Below are positions 1-6,606 of a stretch of 11,510 nucleotides of DNA, one piece after another. Each line of letters starts with the position of its first letter. Position 1 is the first letter of the stretch. The position numbers and the translations under genes were made by a program. A model generated the notes under the pieces. That model was not told the DNA's origin, made no database searches, and worked only from the letters and a program-made list of their open reading frames with translations. Origin of the DNA: Bacillota bacterium (GTDB lineage Bacteria; Bacillota; Clostridia; Oscillospirales; Acutalibacteraceae); contig JAEWRF010000016.1 in NCBI GenBank assembly GCA_023460155.1, positions 1 through 11,510 on the forward strand, read 5' to 3'.

Positions 1-76
1 CGTCCACATAGTACAGCTCAATCGGAAAATCAAACGTTCCGCGGACCTCTTTTTCGTGGCAGGCAAGATACCGCAT
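1..76 (-). CDS. AraC-family transcriptional regulator, N-terminal fragment (cut by window edge)
   Basis: Reading leftward from an ATG at 76-74, the minus strand is open to the window edge and gives 25 residues beginning MRYLACHEKEVRGTF and continuing DFPIELYYVD. A good Shine-Dalgarno (GGAGGG, plus-strand 81-86) sits 4 bases upstream of the ATG, and a TATAAT box lies further up. The motif RGTFDFPIELYYVD resembles the start of clostridial AraC/XylS regulators that carry an N-terminal cupin sugar-sensing domain; this is recognition from memory on a short fragment. The HTH domain would lie outside the window. Divergent placement directly in front of the fucose operon suggests that it is the local fucose-responsive activator, which is inference. 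It could be another protein with a similar N-terminus. Confidence 0.65.
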   Translation of the reverse strand, partial: MRYLACHEKEVRGTFDFPIELYYVD

Positions 77-115
77 AGTTCCCTCCAAAAGGTGAATATT
101 ATGCTACTTTTTCTT

Positions 116-145
116 ATTATAGCCCGAGCGGAGAGAAAAAAGCAA
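116..145 (-). promoter_or_regulatory. Probable promoter of the divergent regulator gene
   Basis: On the minus strand a perfect TATAAT (plus-strand 121-116) is preceded, with an 18-base spacer, by TTGCTT (145-140), a weak -35 match. Transcription would start near 109 and leave a short leader containing the GGAGGG site. The element overlaps the promoter region of the plus-strand operon. Confidence 0.6.
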
Positions 146-154
146 CAGTATAAT
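126..154 (+). promoter_or_regulatory. Probable activator-dependent promoter of the fucose operon
   Basis: A perfect TATAAT occurs at 149-154 on the plus strand. The expected -35 position (about 126-131) reads GAGCGG and has no TTGACA likeness. A strong -10 with no -35 is what one expects for a promoter that needs an activator, and this fits the divergent AraC-type gene. The start would be near 161, giving a leader of about 30 bases with the Shine-Dalgarno AAAGGAG before the ATG at 192. Confidence 0.6.
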
Positions 155-191
155 ACAATTAGACTCCCGCAAAAAACGAAAGGAGAATGAC

Positions 192-899
192 ATGGATATT
201 CAACTGATAAAAGAACAGATCTGCGACGTCTGCCACAAAATGTGGCAGCTTGGCTGGGTTGCTGCAAATGACGGAAATGTCACGGCGCGTCTGGAGGACG
301 GAACCTTTCTTGCGACGCCCACGGGCATGAGCAAAAGCTTCATTACACCGGAGAAGCTCCTGCGCATCAACGACAAGGGCGAAATTCTGGAGGCCGCAGA
401 GGGCCTGCGTCCTTCGAGCGAAATCAAGATGCATCTCCGCTGCTACGAAAAGCGTCCCGATGTGAACAGCGTGATTCACGCGCATCCGCCGGGCGCGACC
501 GGCTTCGCCGTGGCACACCGCTCCATGGATATGTACAACATGATTGAGGACGTGTCGGTGATCGGATCGGTTCCGCTGACTCCCTACGGTACTCCCAGTA
601 CGGTTGAGGTGCCGGATGCCATTGAGCCGTATCTTGCCGAACACGATGTGATGCTTTTGGAAAACCACGGAGCGCTGGCGGTCGGCAGCGACGTCATTAC
701 CGCGTTTTACCGGATGGAAAGTCTGGAGCTGTGGGCAAAAATCACGATCAACGCGATCATTCTGGGCGGCAGCTACGATATCAGCCGGGAAAATATTCAG
801 AAGCTCATTGACCTGCGCGGCTATTACGGCGTGACCGGCAAACATCCGGGCTATAAGAAGTATCCGGGTAAAGAAGAGGGCGAACCGACCGACCGGTAA
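192..899 (+). CDS. fucA: L-fuculose-phosphate aldolase (class II aldolase/adducin family)
   Basis: Zinc-dependent cytoplasmic aldolase that splits L-fuculose-1-phosphate into dihydroxyacetone phosphate and L-lactaldehyde. At 235 residues it is close to the usual FucA size (about 215). Family landmarks are in place: the phosphate-binding region NDGNVTAR (residues 26-33) with TPTGMSK (42-48), the catalytic glutamate in PSSE (E77), and the three zinc histidines in HAH (H96, H98) and ENHG (H159). The ATG at 192 has an AAAGGAG site just upstream. It is the first gene of the operon, 12 bases before fucU. A rhamnulose-phosphate aldolase or another class II pentulose-phosphate aldolase is the alternative, but RhaD is longer and the neighbouring FucU and FucI favour fuculose-phosphate. 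The C-terminal tail is charged (GKEEGEPTDR) and probably disordered. Confidence 0.9.
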   Translation: MDIQLIKEQICDVCHKMWQLGWVAANDGNVTARLEDGTFLATPTGMSKSFITPEKLLRINDKGEILEAAEGLRPSSEIKMHLRCYEKRPDVNSVIHAHPPGATGFAVAHRSMDMYNMIEDVSVIGSVPLTPYGTPSTVEVPDAIEPYLAEHDVMLLENHGALAVGSDVITAFYRMESLELWAKITINAIILGGSYDISRENIQKLIDLRGYYGVTGKHPGYKKYPGKEEGEPTDR

Positions 900-911
900 G
901 GAGGGAGCGCT

Positions 912-1346
912 ATGCTGAAGAATATTCCCGCAATCCTCAGCCCCGAACTGCTCAAAATCCTGTGTGAAATGGGCCACGGGGATGAACTGATTCTGGCGGA
1001 CGGCAATTTTCCCGCCGAAAGCGTGGGCAAAAACGCCCGGGTCATCCGTTTGGACGGCCACGGCGTTCCCGAGGTGCTGGACGCGGTGCTGGCTTTGATC
1101 CCGCTGGATAAATACACGGAAAAACCCGCTGCCCTGATGGAAGTTGTGCCGGGGGACCCAACCGTTCCGGTCATCTGGGACGAGTACCGGGCGATTCTCG
1201 CAAAGCACGGAGAAAATCCCGATGCGGTGGAAAACATCGAGCGGTTTGCGTTTTATGAGCGGGCAAAACACGCGTATGCCATTATTGCTACGGGCGAAGC
1301 AGCCGTTTACGCCAATATTCTGCTGAAAAAGGGTGTCGTGCAATGA
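912..1346 (+). CDS. fucU: L-fucose mutarotase (RbsD/FucU family)
   Basis: Interconverts the beta and alpha anomers of L-fucose so that the isomerase receives its preferred form; family members work as cytoplasmic ring-shaped oligomers. The 144-residue length is typical. The conserved catalytic histidine is H22 in MGHGDELILADGNFP, and the C-terminal FYERAKHAYAIIATGE block with its tyrosine and histidine residues is the signature of the FucU subgroup. GGAGGG lies just before the ATG. The stop codon overlaps the next start in an ATGA at 1343-1346, which indicates translational coupling to the kinase. RbsD (ribose pyranase) is the related alternative, but the flanking fucose genes and the subgroup motifs argue for FucU. 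Confidence 0.9.
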   Translation: MLKNIPAILSPELLKILCEMGHGDELILADGNFPAESVGKNARVIRLDGHGVPEVLDAVLALIPLDKYTEKPAALMEVVPGDPTVPVIWDEYRAILAKHGENPDAVENIERFAFYERAKHAYAIIATGEAAVYANILLKKGVVQ

Positions 1347-2776
1347 ACGGCGGTACTGTGGTTCTTGCCTGCGATTTCGGCGCCTCGAGCGGGCGCGCGA
1401 TCAAAGCGCGGTACGAAAACGGCGCACTCAGCTATGAGGAAGTCCATCGGTTTGAAAACAGCCCCGGAGAATACGAAGGCCGTTTCTGCTGGGATTTCGA
1501 TGCTCTGCTTGCTGAGGTGCGGACCGGAATTGAAAAGGCCGGCGAGTTCGACAGTGTGGGCTTCGATACCTGGGGCGTTGATTTCGGTCTGCTGGGCCGG
1601 GACGGCCGTCTGCTGTCGCGCCCGGTTCATTACCGCGACGTGCGTACCGAGGGAATGGTAGAGAAGGTTCTCCGGCAGATCGGCGCGGAGGAACTGTACC
1701 GGAAAACGGGAAACCAGATCATGGCGATCAACACACTGTTCCAGCTTACGGCGCTGAAGGAACAGCAGCCGGAACTGCTGAATCAGGCCAAAACGCTGCT
1801 GTTTATGCCGGACCTGTTCGCTTATTCCCTGTGCGGCAAAGCGGCATGCGAACGCAGCATCGCCTCCACCAGTCAGATGCTCGACCCCGAAACGGGAGCC
1901 TGGCGCGCCGATGTTCTGAAAGAACTCGGCCTGCCGGAAAAGATTTTACTCCCGCCCGTTCCCAGCGGAACAGTGACCGGCACGCTGCCAAACGGCGCAA
2001 AAGTAATCGCCGTCGCCGGGCACGATACCCAGTGCGCCGCGGCGGCGGTGCCCGGCAAAAGCTCAGACGCGGCGTTTCTTTCCTGCGGCACCTGGAGCCT
2101 TCTGGGCACCGAACTGGACGCACCCGTCCTGACGCCGGAAAGCTGCCGGCTGGGGCTTTCCAATGAGCTGGGCGCCAACGGGAAGGTCAACTATCTGAAA
2201 AACATCATCGGCCTGTGGCTCATTCAGGAAAGCCGCCGCGCCTGGCGCAGGCAGGGGCAGGAATATTCCTACGCCGACCTGGAGCGTATGGCGCTGGCCT
2301 CGCCGCCGCTGCGCTGCTTTATTGATCCCGACGCGCCGGAGTTTACCCCGCCGGGGGATATTCCGGGCCGGGTGCGCGAATACTGCCGCCGCACGGGCCA
2401 GTACGAACCGCAGACGGTCGGCGAGATCATGCGCTGCATCTACGAAAGTCTGGCGCTCAAATATCGCTTCGCGCTGGAACAGCTGCAGCAGGCGACCGGA
2501 AAGCGTTTCTCCGTGCTCCACATTCTGGGCGGCGGCACCAAGGACCGCCTTCTGTGCCGGATGAGCGCAAACAGCACGGGACTGCCTGTGATTGCCGGGC
2601 CGGTGGAAGCCACGGCGCTCGGCAACATTATCATCCAGCTCACGGCACTGGGAGCGTTGCCTGACCTTCAGGCCGGGCGTTCCCTGATTGCCCGGAGCGA
2701 ACCGCTAAAGCGTTACGAGCCCGAAGAAACGGGAGCGTGGAATCGGGCCTATCAAATTTATCAAACCATTTTGTGA
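1343..2776 (+). CDS. rhaB: Rhamnulokinase-family (FGGY) sugar kinase, probably acting as L-fuculokinase
   Basis: ATP-dependent kinase of the FGGY family, 477 residues. The sequence resembles RhaB more than enterobacterial FucK: DFGASSGRAI at residues 11-20 (phosphate 1 loop), FDTWGVDFGLL (74-84), the YRDVRT block (98-103) and VAGHDTQCAAAAVP, where D228 is the expected catalytic base. The C-terminal ATP-binding part contains LGGGTKDRLLCRMSAN and the ATALGN segment. It sits between mutarotase and isomerase genes, and the window has no RhaA or RhaD, so phosphorylation of L-fuculose to L-fuculose-1-phosphate is the likely role; this is inference from context. RhaB-type kinases are known to be somewhat relaxed among 6-deoxy-ketoses, so it may also serve rhamnulose. 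The start is fixed by the ATGA overlap with fucU. Confidence 0.85.
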   Translation: MNGGTVVLACDFGASSGRAIKARYENGALSYEEVHRFENSPGEYEGRFCWDFDALLAEVRTGIEKAGEFDSVGFDTWGVDFGLLGRDGRLLSRPVHYRDVRTEGMVEKVLRQIGAEELYRKTGNQIMAINTLFQLTALKEQQPELLNQAKTLLFMPDLFAYSLCGKAACERSIASTSQMLDPETGAWRADVLKELGLPEKILLPPVPSGTVTGTLPNGAKVIAVAGHDTQCAAAAVPGKSSDAAFLSCGTWSLLGTELDAPVLTPESCRLGLSNELGANGKVNYLKNIIGLWLIQESRRAWRRQGQEYSYADLERMALASPPLRCFIDPDAPEFTPPGDIPGRVREYCRRTGQYEPQTVGEIMRCIYESLALKYRFALEQLQQATGKRFSVLHILGGGTKDRLLCRMSANSTGLPVIAGPVEATALGNIIIQLTALGALPDLQAGRSLIARSEPLKRYEPEETGAWNRAYQIYQTIL

Positions 2777-2789
2777 AGGAGGAGTTTTT

Positions 2790-4574
2790 ATGTTGTATCC
2801 AAAGATCGGCATCCGGCCGATTATCGACGGCCGCTGGGGCGGTGTGCGCGAAAGTCTTGAAAAGCAGACCATGGGCATGGCACAGAGCGCGGTGAAACTG
2901 ATCGCAGAGAATCTGCGGTATCCGGACGGAACCCCGGTGCAGTGTGTGATTTCCAACACCACCATCGGCAGCGGCGCGGAAGCCGCTGCCTGTGCCGAGC
3001 AGTTTTCCACGGAGAACGTAGTGGCGACCCTTTCGGTTACCCCCTGCTGGTGCTACGGAACAGAGACCTTCGACATGGACCCCAAAACCATCAAGGCGGT
3101 ATGGGGCTTCAACGGAACCGAGCGCCCCGGTGCGGTCTATCTGGCCGCCGTGCTTGCGGCCCATGCGCAGCGCGGCCTGCCCGCCTTCAGCATTTACGGG
3201 CATGACGTGCAGGATGCGTCCGATACGAGTGTCCCCGCCGACGTCGCGGAAAAGATTCTTCGCTTTGCGCGGTGCGCGGTAGCGGCCGGGTGGATGAAGA
3301 ACAAAGCCTATGTCAATTTGGGCGGAGTGCCCATGGGGATCGCCGGCAGCTTCTGCAACGCCGACGTGTTCCAGAAATATCTCGGCCTGCGCGCCGAGTG
3401 GGTTGACATGACGGAAATCCTCCGCCGCATCAAACTGGAGATTTACGACGCGGAGGAATATGAGCGCGCACTGAAATGGGTGAAGGCCAACTGCAAAGAA
3501 GGCTTCGACTGCAACGCCGGGAAGAACCTGCCTGAGGTGATCACGAAATCCAAAGTCGTTCCGCCGGATCAGGACTGGGAATTCATCACCAAGATGACGC
3601 TTGTCATGCGGGATATCCTGTTTGGAAATCCGAAGCTGGCTGAAATGGGCTGGCATGAGGAAGCACTGGGCCGCAACGCGGTGGTCGGCGGTTTCCAGGG
3701 TCAGCGCCAGTGGACCGACTGGCTCCCGAACGCCGACTTTACGGAATCCATTCTGGCTTCCACTTTTGACTGGAACGGCGCCAAACAGCCCACGCCGTTC
3801 GCTACGGAGAACGACACCTGCAACGGAATCGCCATGCTGTTCGGCACTCTCGTCAGCAACCGCGCTCCCGGTTTCCATGATGTTCGCACCTACTGGAGTC
3901 CCGAGGCCTGCGAGCGTGTAACGGGAATGAAACCCACAGGAAAAGCCGCCAACGGGTTTATCCATCTGATCAACTCCGGCGCAACAGCACTCGACGAAAC
4001 GGGCGTCTGCCGGAATGAAAAGGGCGAGCCCTGCATGAAGCCATTCTGGGAGATGAAGGATCAGGACATCAAGGCGTGCCTCGACGCCACGGACTGGTGC
4101 CGTGCCAACTTCGAATATTTCCGCGGCGGCGGATTCTCAAGCCACTTCCGCTGCACCAGCGAAATGCCCGTCACCATGCTGCGTTTCAATATTGTGGACG
4201 GCATCGGACCCGTCTTACAGATCGCGGAAGGCTGGACCGTTGATCTGCCGGATCAGATTCATAATACCATTGATCTGCGCACCGACCGCACCTGGCCGAC
4301 CATCTGGTTCGCGCCGAGGCTGACCGGCAGCGGCGCCTTCGCGGACGTTTACAGCGTGATGGCCAACTGGGGCGCAAACCACGGCGCGACGGTTTACGGC
4401 CACGTGGGCGCCGACCTGATTACGCTGGCCTCCATGCTCCGCATCCCCGTCACCATGCACAACGTTCCGCAGGAGAAGGTGTATCGCCCGCACGCATGGG
4501 CATCCTTCGGCACGCAGGACCTTCAGGCCGCCGATTATGCAGCCTGTAAGCAATACGGCCCGCTCTACCGCTGA
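2790..4574 (+). CDS. fucI: L-fucose isomerase
   Basis: Manganese-dependent ketol isomerase converting L-fucose to L-fuculose; the family also acts on D-arabinose. It is a full-length 594-residue protein (E. coli FucI has 591). From my memory of the E. coli sequence, similarity runs from the N-terminal PKIGIRPIIDGRWGGVRESL to the C-terminal YGPLYR. The metal ligands match at a constant offset of +3: E340 in ATEND, D364 in FHDVRTYWSPE and H531 in NWGANHG, corresponding to E. coli E337, D361 and H528. Other highly conserved blocks are TPCWCYGTETFDMDP, WGFNGTERPGAVYLAA, GFQGQRQWTDW and EYFRGGGFSSHF. GGAGGAG lies just ahead of the ATG. This gene is the clearest marker that the operon is for fucose. 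Confidence 0.97.
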   Translation: MLYPKIGIRPIIDGRWGGVRESLEKQTMGMAQSAVKLIAENLRYPDGTPVQCVISNTTIGSGAEAAACAEQFSTENVVATLSVTPCWCYGTETFDMDPKTIKAVWGFNGTERPGAVYLAAVLAAHAQRGLPAFSIYGHDVQDASDTSVPADVAEKILRFARCAVAAGWMKNKAYVNLGGVPMGIAGSFCNADVFQKYLGLRAEWVDMTEILRRIKLEIYDAEEYERALKWVKANCKEGFDCNAGKNLPEVITKSKVVPPDQDWEFITKMTLVMRDILFGNPKLAEMGWHEEALGRNAVVGGFQGQRQWTDWLPNADFTESILASTFDWNGAKQPTPFATENDTCNGIAMLFGTLVSNRAPGFHDVRTYWSPEACERVTGMKPTGKAANGFIHLINSGATALDETGVCRNEKGEPCMKPFWEMKDQDIKACLDATDWCRANFEYFRGGGFSSHFRCTSEMPVTMLRFNIVDGIGPVLQIAEGWTVDLPDQIHNTIDLRTDRTWPTIWFAPRLTGSGAFADVYSVMANWGANHGATVYGHVGADLITLASMLRIPVTMHNVPQEKVYRPHAWASFGTQDLQAADYAACKQYGPLYR

Positions 4575-4592
4575 TTAAAAGGAGAAATAACG

Positions 4593-5741
4593 ATGGCAAA
4601 CCGCATTGTTCTGAATACGATTTCCTACCACGGCAAAGGCGCGATTGAGAACATCGTGCCGGAACTCACCGCAAGGGAATACAAAAAAGCGTTTGTATGC
4701 TCCGACCCCGATCTGGTAAAATTCGGCGTAACAAAAAAGGTAACCGGGCTGCTGGAAGCCGCTGGCTTTGCCTACGAGATTTACAGTGAGATCAAGCCGA
4801 ACCCCACGATCCAGAACGTACAGACAGGCGTGGCTGCTTTCAAAAAGAGCGGCGCCGACTGCATCGTAGCAATCGGCGGAGGTTCTTCCATGGATACCGC
4901 AAAGGCTGTCGGGATTATCGTAAATAACCCGGATTTTGCGGATGTCCGTTCGCTGGAAGGGGTTGCGCCGACGAAAAAGCGCGCCGTGTTTACCATCGCG
5001 GTTCCCACCACAGCCGGAACGGCTGCGGAGGTGACGATCAATTACGTGATTACCGATGCGGAAAAGAGACGCAAATTCGTTTGTGTTGATCCCAAGGATA
5101 TCCCGGAGATTGCCGTGGTGGATCCGGATATGATGAGCAGCATGCCAAAGGGTCTGACTGCCGCGACCGGAATGGACGCGCTTACCCACGCCATTGAAGG
5201 CTACATTACCAAAGGCGCGTGGGAAATGACCGATATGTTCCACCTGAAAGCGATTGAACTGGTGTCAAAGCATCTGCGTGGCGCCGTGGCGAATACCCCG
5301 GAAGGCCGCGAGGGCATGGCCCTTGCGCAGTACATTGCCGGTCAGGGCTTTTCGAATGTGGGACTGGGCGTCGTTCACAGCATGGCCCATTCGCTGGGCG
5401 CCGTTTATGATACTCCCCACGGCATCGCCAACGCGATCCTGCTGCCGACCGTCATGAAATACAATGCTCCCGCAACCGGCGAAAAGTACCGCGATATCGC
5501 TAAGGCTATGGGGGTAGGCGGAATTGACGGCATGTCGTTGGAAGAAGCCCGTGAAGCTGCGGTGGAAGCGGTTGAAAAGCTTGCCTCCGACGTGGGAATC
5601 CCGGCCGACCTGAAAGCGATTGTGAAACCCGAGGATGTGCAGTTCCTCTCGGAGAGTGCCTATGCCGACGCCTGCCGCCCCGGCAATCCGCGCGACACCA
5701 GCGTGGAGGAAATCGCCGAACTCTATCGCAGCCTGATTTAA
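4593..5741 (+). CDS. fucO: Lactaldehyde reductase / 1,2-propanediol oxidoreductase (iron-containing alcohol dehydrogenase)
   Basis: Group III Fe-dependent, NAD(H)-linked alcohol dehydrogenase of 382 residues, the normal FucO length. The nucleotide-binding motif GGGSSMDTAK is in the N-terminal domain. The iron ligands are D195 and H199 (GMDALTHAIEGY), H262 (GVVHSMAH) and H276 (DTPHG), which match FucO D196, H200, H263 and H277 with a constant shift of one. As the last gene of the operon, it would reduce the L-lactaldehyde made by FucA to 1,2-propanediol and regenerate NAD+ under anaerobic conditions. AAAAGGAG precedes the ATG, 18 bases after fucI. The gene is followed at once by a terminator. 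Fe-ADH enzymes have broad substrate ranges, so the assignment leans on the operon. Confidence 0.92.
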   Translation: MANRIVLNTISYHGKGAIENIVPELTAREYKKAFVCSDPDLVKFGVTKKVTGLLEAAGFAYEIYSEIKPNPTIQNVQTGVAAFKKSGADCIVAIGGGSSMDTAKAVGIIVNNPDFADVRSLEGVAPTKKRAVFTIAVPTTAGTAAEVTINYVITDAEKRRKFVCVDPKDIPEIAVVDPDMMSSMPKGLTAATGMDALTHAIEGYITKGAWEMTDMFHLKAIELVSKHLRGAVANTPEGREGMALAQYIAGQGFSNVGLGVVHSMAHSLGAVYDTPHGIANAILLPTVMKYNAPATGEKYRDIAKAMGVGGIDGMSLEEAREAAVEAVEKLASDVGIPADLKAIVKPEDVQFLSESAYADACRPGNPRDTSVEEIAELYRSLI

Positions 5742-5764
5742 GCGGCACAAAAAAACAAGAGCTC

Positions 5765-5796
5765 AAGCCGACCCCTTGAAAGGGGCCGGCTTTTTC
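5765..5796 (+). terminator. Rho-independent terminator of the fucose operon
   Basis: Bases 5765-5776 pair with 5781-5792 to form a 12-bp GC-rich stem with a single A-C mismatch (5771/5786) and a four-base loop. The 3' side runs straight into a T tract (5791-5795), and an A-rich stretch lies upstream (about 5749-5758). It begins 24 bases after the fucO stop codon. Confidence 0.9.
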
Positions 5797-5825
5797 GTTG
5801 TCGGCAGCCAAAGCCGCGCAGCCGA

Positions 5826-5854
5826 TTGCAAAACGCTGCCCGTAAGGATATAAT
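5826..5854 (+). promoter_or_regulatory. Sigma-A-type promoter of tag
   Basis: TTGCAA at 5826-5831 and a perfect TATAAT at 5849-5854 are separated by 17 bases. Transcription would begin near 5861, upstream of the GGGGGAG ribosome binding site at 5883-5889. It lies between the fucose terminator and tag, so the repair gene is independently expressed. The promoter also excludes a possible longer TTG start at 5854. Confidence 0.75.
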
Positions 5855-5895
5855 TGCATCATAACACAGCCGTCCGGCAAATGGGGGAGAATGAA

Positions 5896-6465
5896 ATGAA
5901 CCGATGCGATTGGTGCCTTTCCGACGAGCAGTATCTGAAGTATCACGACGAAGAGTGGGGAGTGCCGGTCCGCGACGACCGCAAGCAGTTTGAATTTCTG
6001 GTGCTGGAATCGGCGCAGGCCGGGCTCAGCTGGCTGACGATCCTCCGCAAGAGGGAGAATTACCGCCTTGCATACGATAATTTTGAGCCGGAAAAGGTTG
6101 CTTTGTATGATGAAAAGAAAGTCATGGAGTTGCTTTCGAACCCCGGCATCGTCCGCAACCGTCGGAAAATCGAAGCCTCCATTGGCAATGCGCAAAGATT
6201 TCTGGAGGTGCAGAAGGAATTCGGCAACTTCTCAGCGTATCTCTGGAAATTCGTAGAGAATCGGCCGATTGTGAACAGCTATGAAAGCATTTCCGAAGTT
6301 CCGGCTTCTTCCCCTCTTTCCGACGCGGTCAGCGGGGATTTGAAAAAAAGGGGGTTCCGTTTTCTCGGCACCGTGATCGTTTATTCCCACCTGCAGGCGA
6401 CCGGCCTGATCAACGACCACATCGACTCCTGTTTCCGGAAACACACCTGCGCCGAAGCGGAATAG
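5896..6465 (+). CDS. tag: DNA-3-methyladenine glycosylase I
   Basis: Base-excision repair enzyme that removes 3-methyladenine from alkylated DNA; 189 residues, the same size class as E. coli Tag (187). All hallmark residues sit at the same numbers as I recall for E. coli Tag: zinc ligands C4, H17, H175 and C179, substrate-pocket residues E38 and W46, and Y16. The motifs are MNRCDWC, YHDEEWGVP, ESAQAGLSW and NDHIDSC. The start is placed at the ATG at 5896 because GGGGGAG lies 6 bases upstream and the zinc cysteine then falls at position 4. Upstream in-frame candidates at 5854 (inside the -10 box) and 5881 (overlapping the ribosome binding site) are poorer. It sits between two sugar operons and has no evident functional link to them. 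Confidence 0.95.
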   Translation: MNRCDWCLSDEQYLKYHDEEWGVPVRDDRKQFEFLVLESAQAGLSWLTILRKRENYRLAYDNFEPEKVALYDEKKVMELLSNPGIVRNRRKIEASIGNAQRFLEVQKEFGNFSAYLWKFVENRPIVNSYESISEVPASSPLSDAVSGDLKKRGFRFLGTVIVYSHLQATGLINDHIDSCFRKHTCAEAE

Positions 6466-6502
6466 GAACCCGATGGACGGTGCGGGATTTTTTTCCGCAC
6501 CG
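6465..6502 (+). terminator. Hairpin with T run after tag, possible weak terminator
   Basis: Two competing structures are visible. CGGTGCGG (6478-6485) pairs perfectly with CCGCACCG (6495-6502), but the T run lies in its loop. Alternatively CCCG (6469-6472) pairs with CGGG (6483-6486), extended by A-T and G-T pairs across a bulge, and is followed by seven Ts (6488-6494), which is closer to a terminator layout. It ends one base before the -35 box of the next operon. Confidence 0.4.
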
Positions 6503-6503
6503 G

Positions 6504-6532
6504 TTGACATCGTGGATAATGCGTTCTAAAAT
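6504..6532 (+). promoter_or_regulatory. Near-consensus promoter of the lacI-GH1-CE2-GH130 operon
   Basis: A perfect TTGACA (6504-6509) and TAAAAT (6527-6532, five of six to TATAAT) are separated by the ideal 17 bases. The transcription start is expected near 6539. A promoter this strong without repression would be constitutive, so the operator-like repeats directly downstream fit negative control. Confidence 0.85.
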
Positions 6533-6567
6533 GTGTAACGTAACAGAATTAAAAGTGTAACGTTAAG
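6533..6567 (+). promoter_or_regulatory. Paired operator-like repeats, likely binding sites of the LacI-family regulator
   Basis: GTGTAACGT occurs twice, at 6533-6541 and 6555-6563, 22 bases apart (about two helical turns, same face). The second copy contains the perfect palindrome TAACGTTA (6558-6565). The first lies in an imperfect palindrome TGTAACGTAACA (6534-6545) with one mismatched pair. Both are centred on CG, as LacI-family operators usually are. They begin right after the -10 box and cover the expected transcription start, a typical repression position. Binding by the product of the next gene (6607) is inferred. Confidence 0.7.
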
Positions 6568-6606
6568 TAAGCGGATTTCAAAAAACGAACGAAGGGAGGG
6601 ACGCGG

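Noticed and set aside
159..1343. Long open frame on the minus strand (394 codons) opposite fucA and fucU
   Set aside because: It is antisense to two genes with intact catalytic motifs, its translation resembles no family I know, and GC-rich coding DNA commonly leaves such frames open.
2640..3965. Minus-strand open frame of 441 codons opposite the kinase end and fucI
   Set aside because: fucI on the plus strand is unmistakable. The antisense translation is rich in His, Arg and Gly without motifs, typical of a shadow frame.
5854..5895. Longer start for tag (extra 14 residues from TTG 5854)
   Set aside because: The TTG overlaps the predicted -10 box, so it would not be in the transcript, and the zinc cysteine and other Tag residues number correctly only from 5896.
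6478..6502. The perfect 8-bp hairpin after tag as a standard terminator
   Set aside because: Its T run is in the loop and no T tract follows the stem on the plus strand. Only the weaker alternative fold has a terminator layout, so the region was listed with low confidence.
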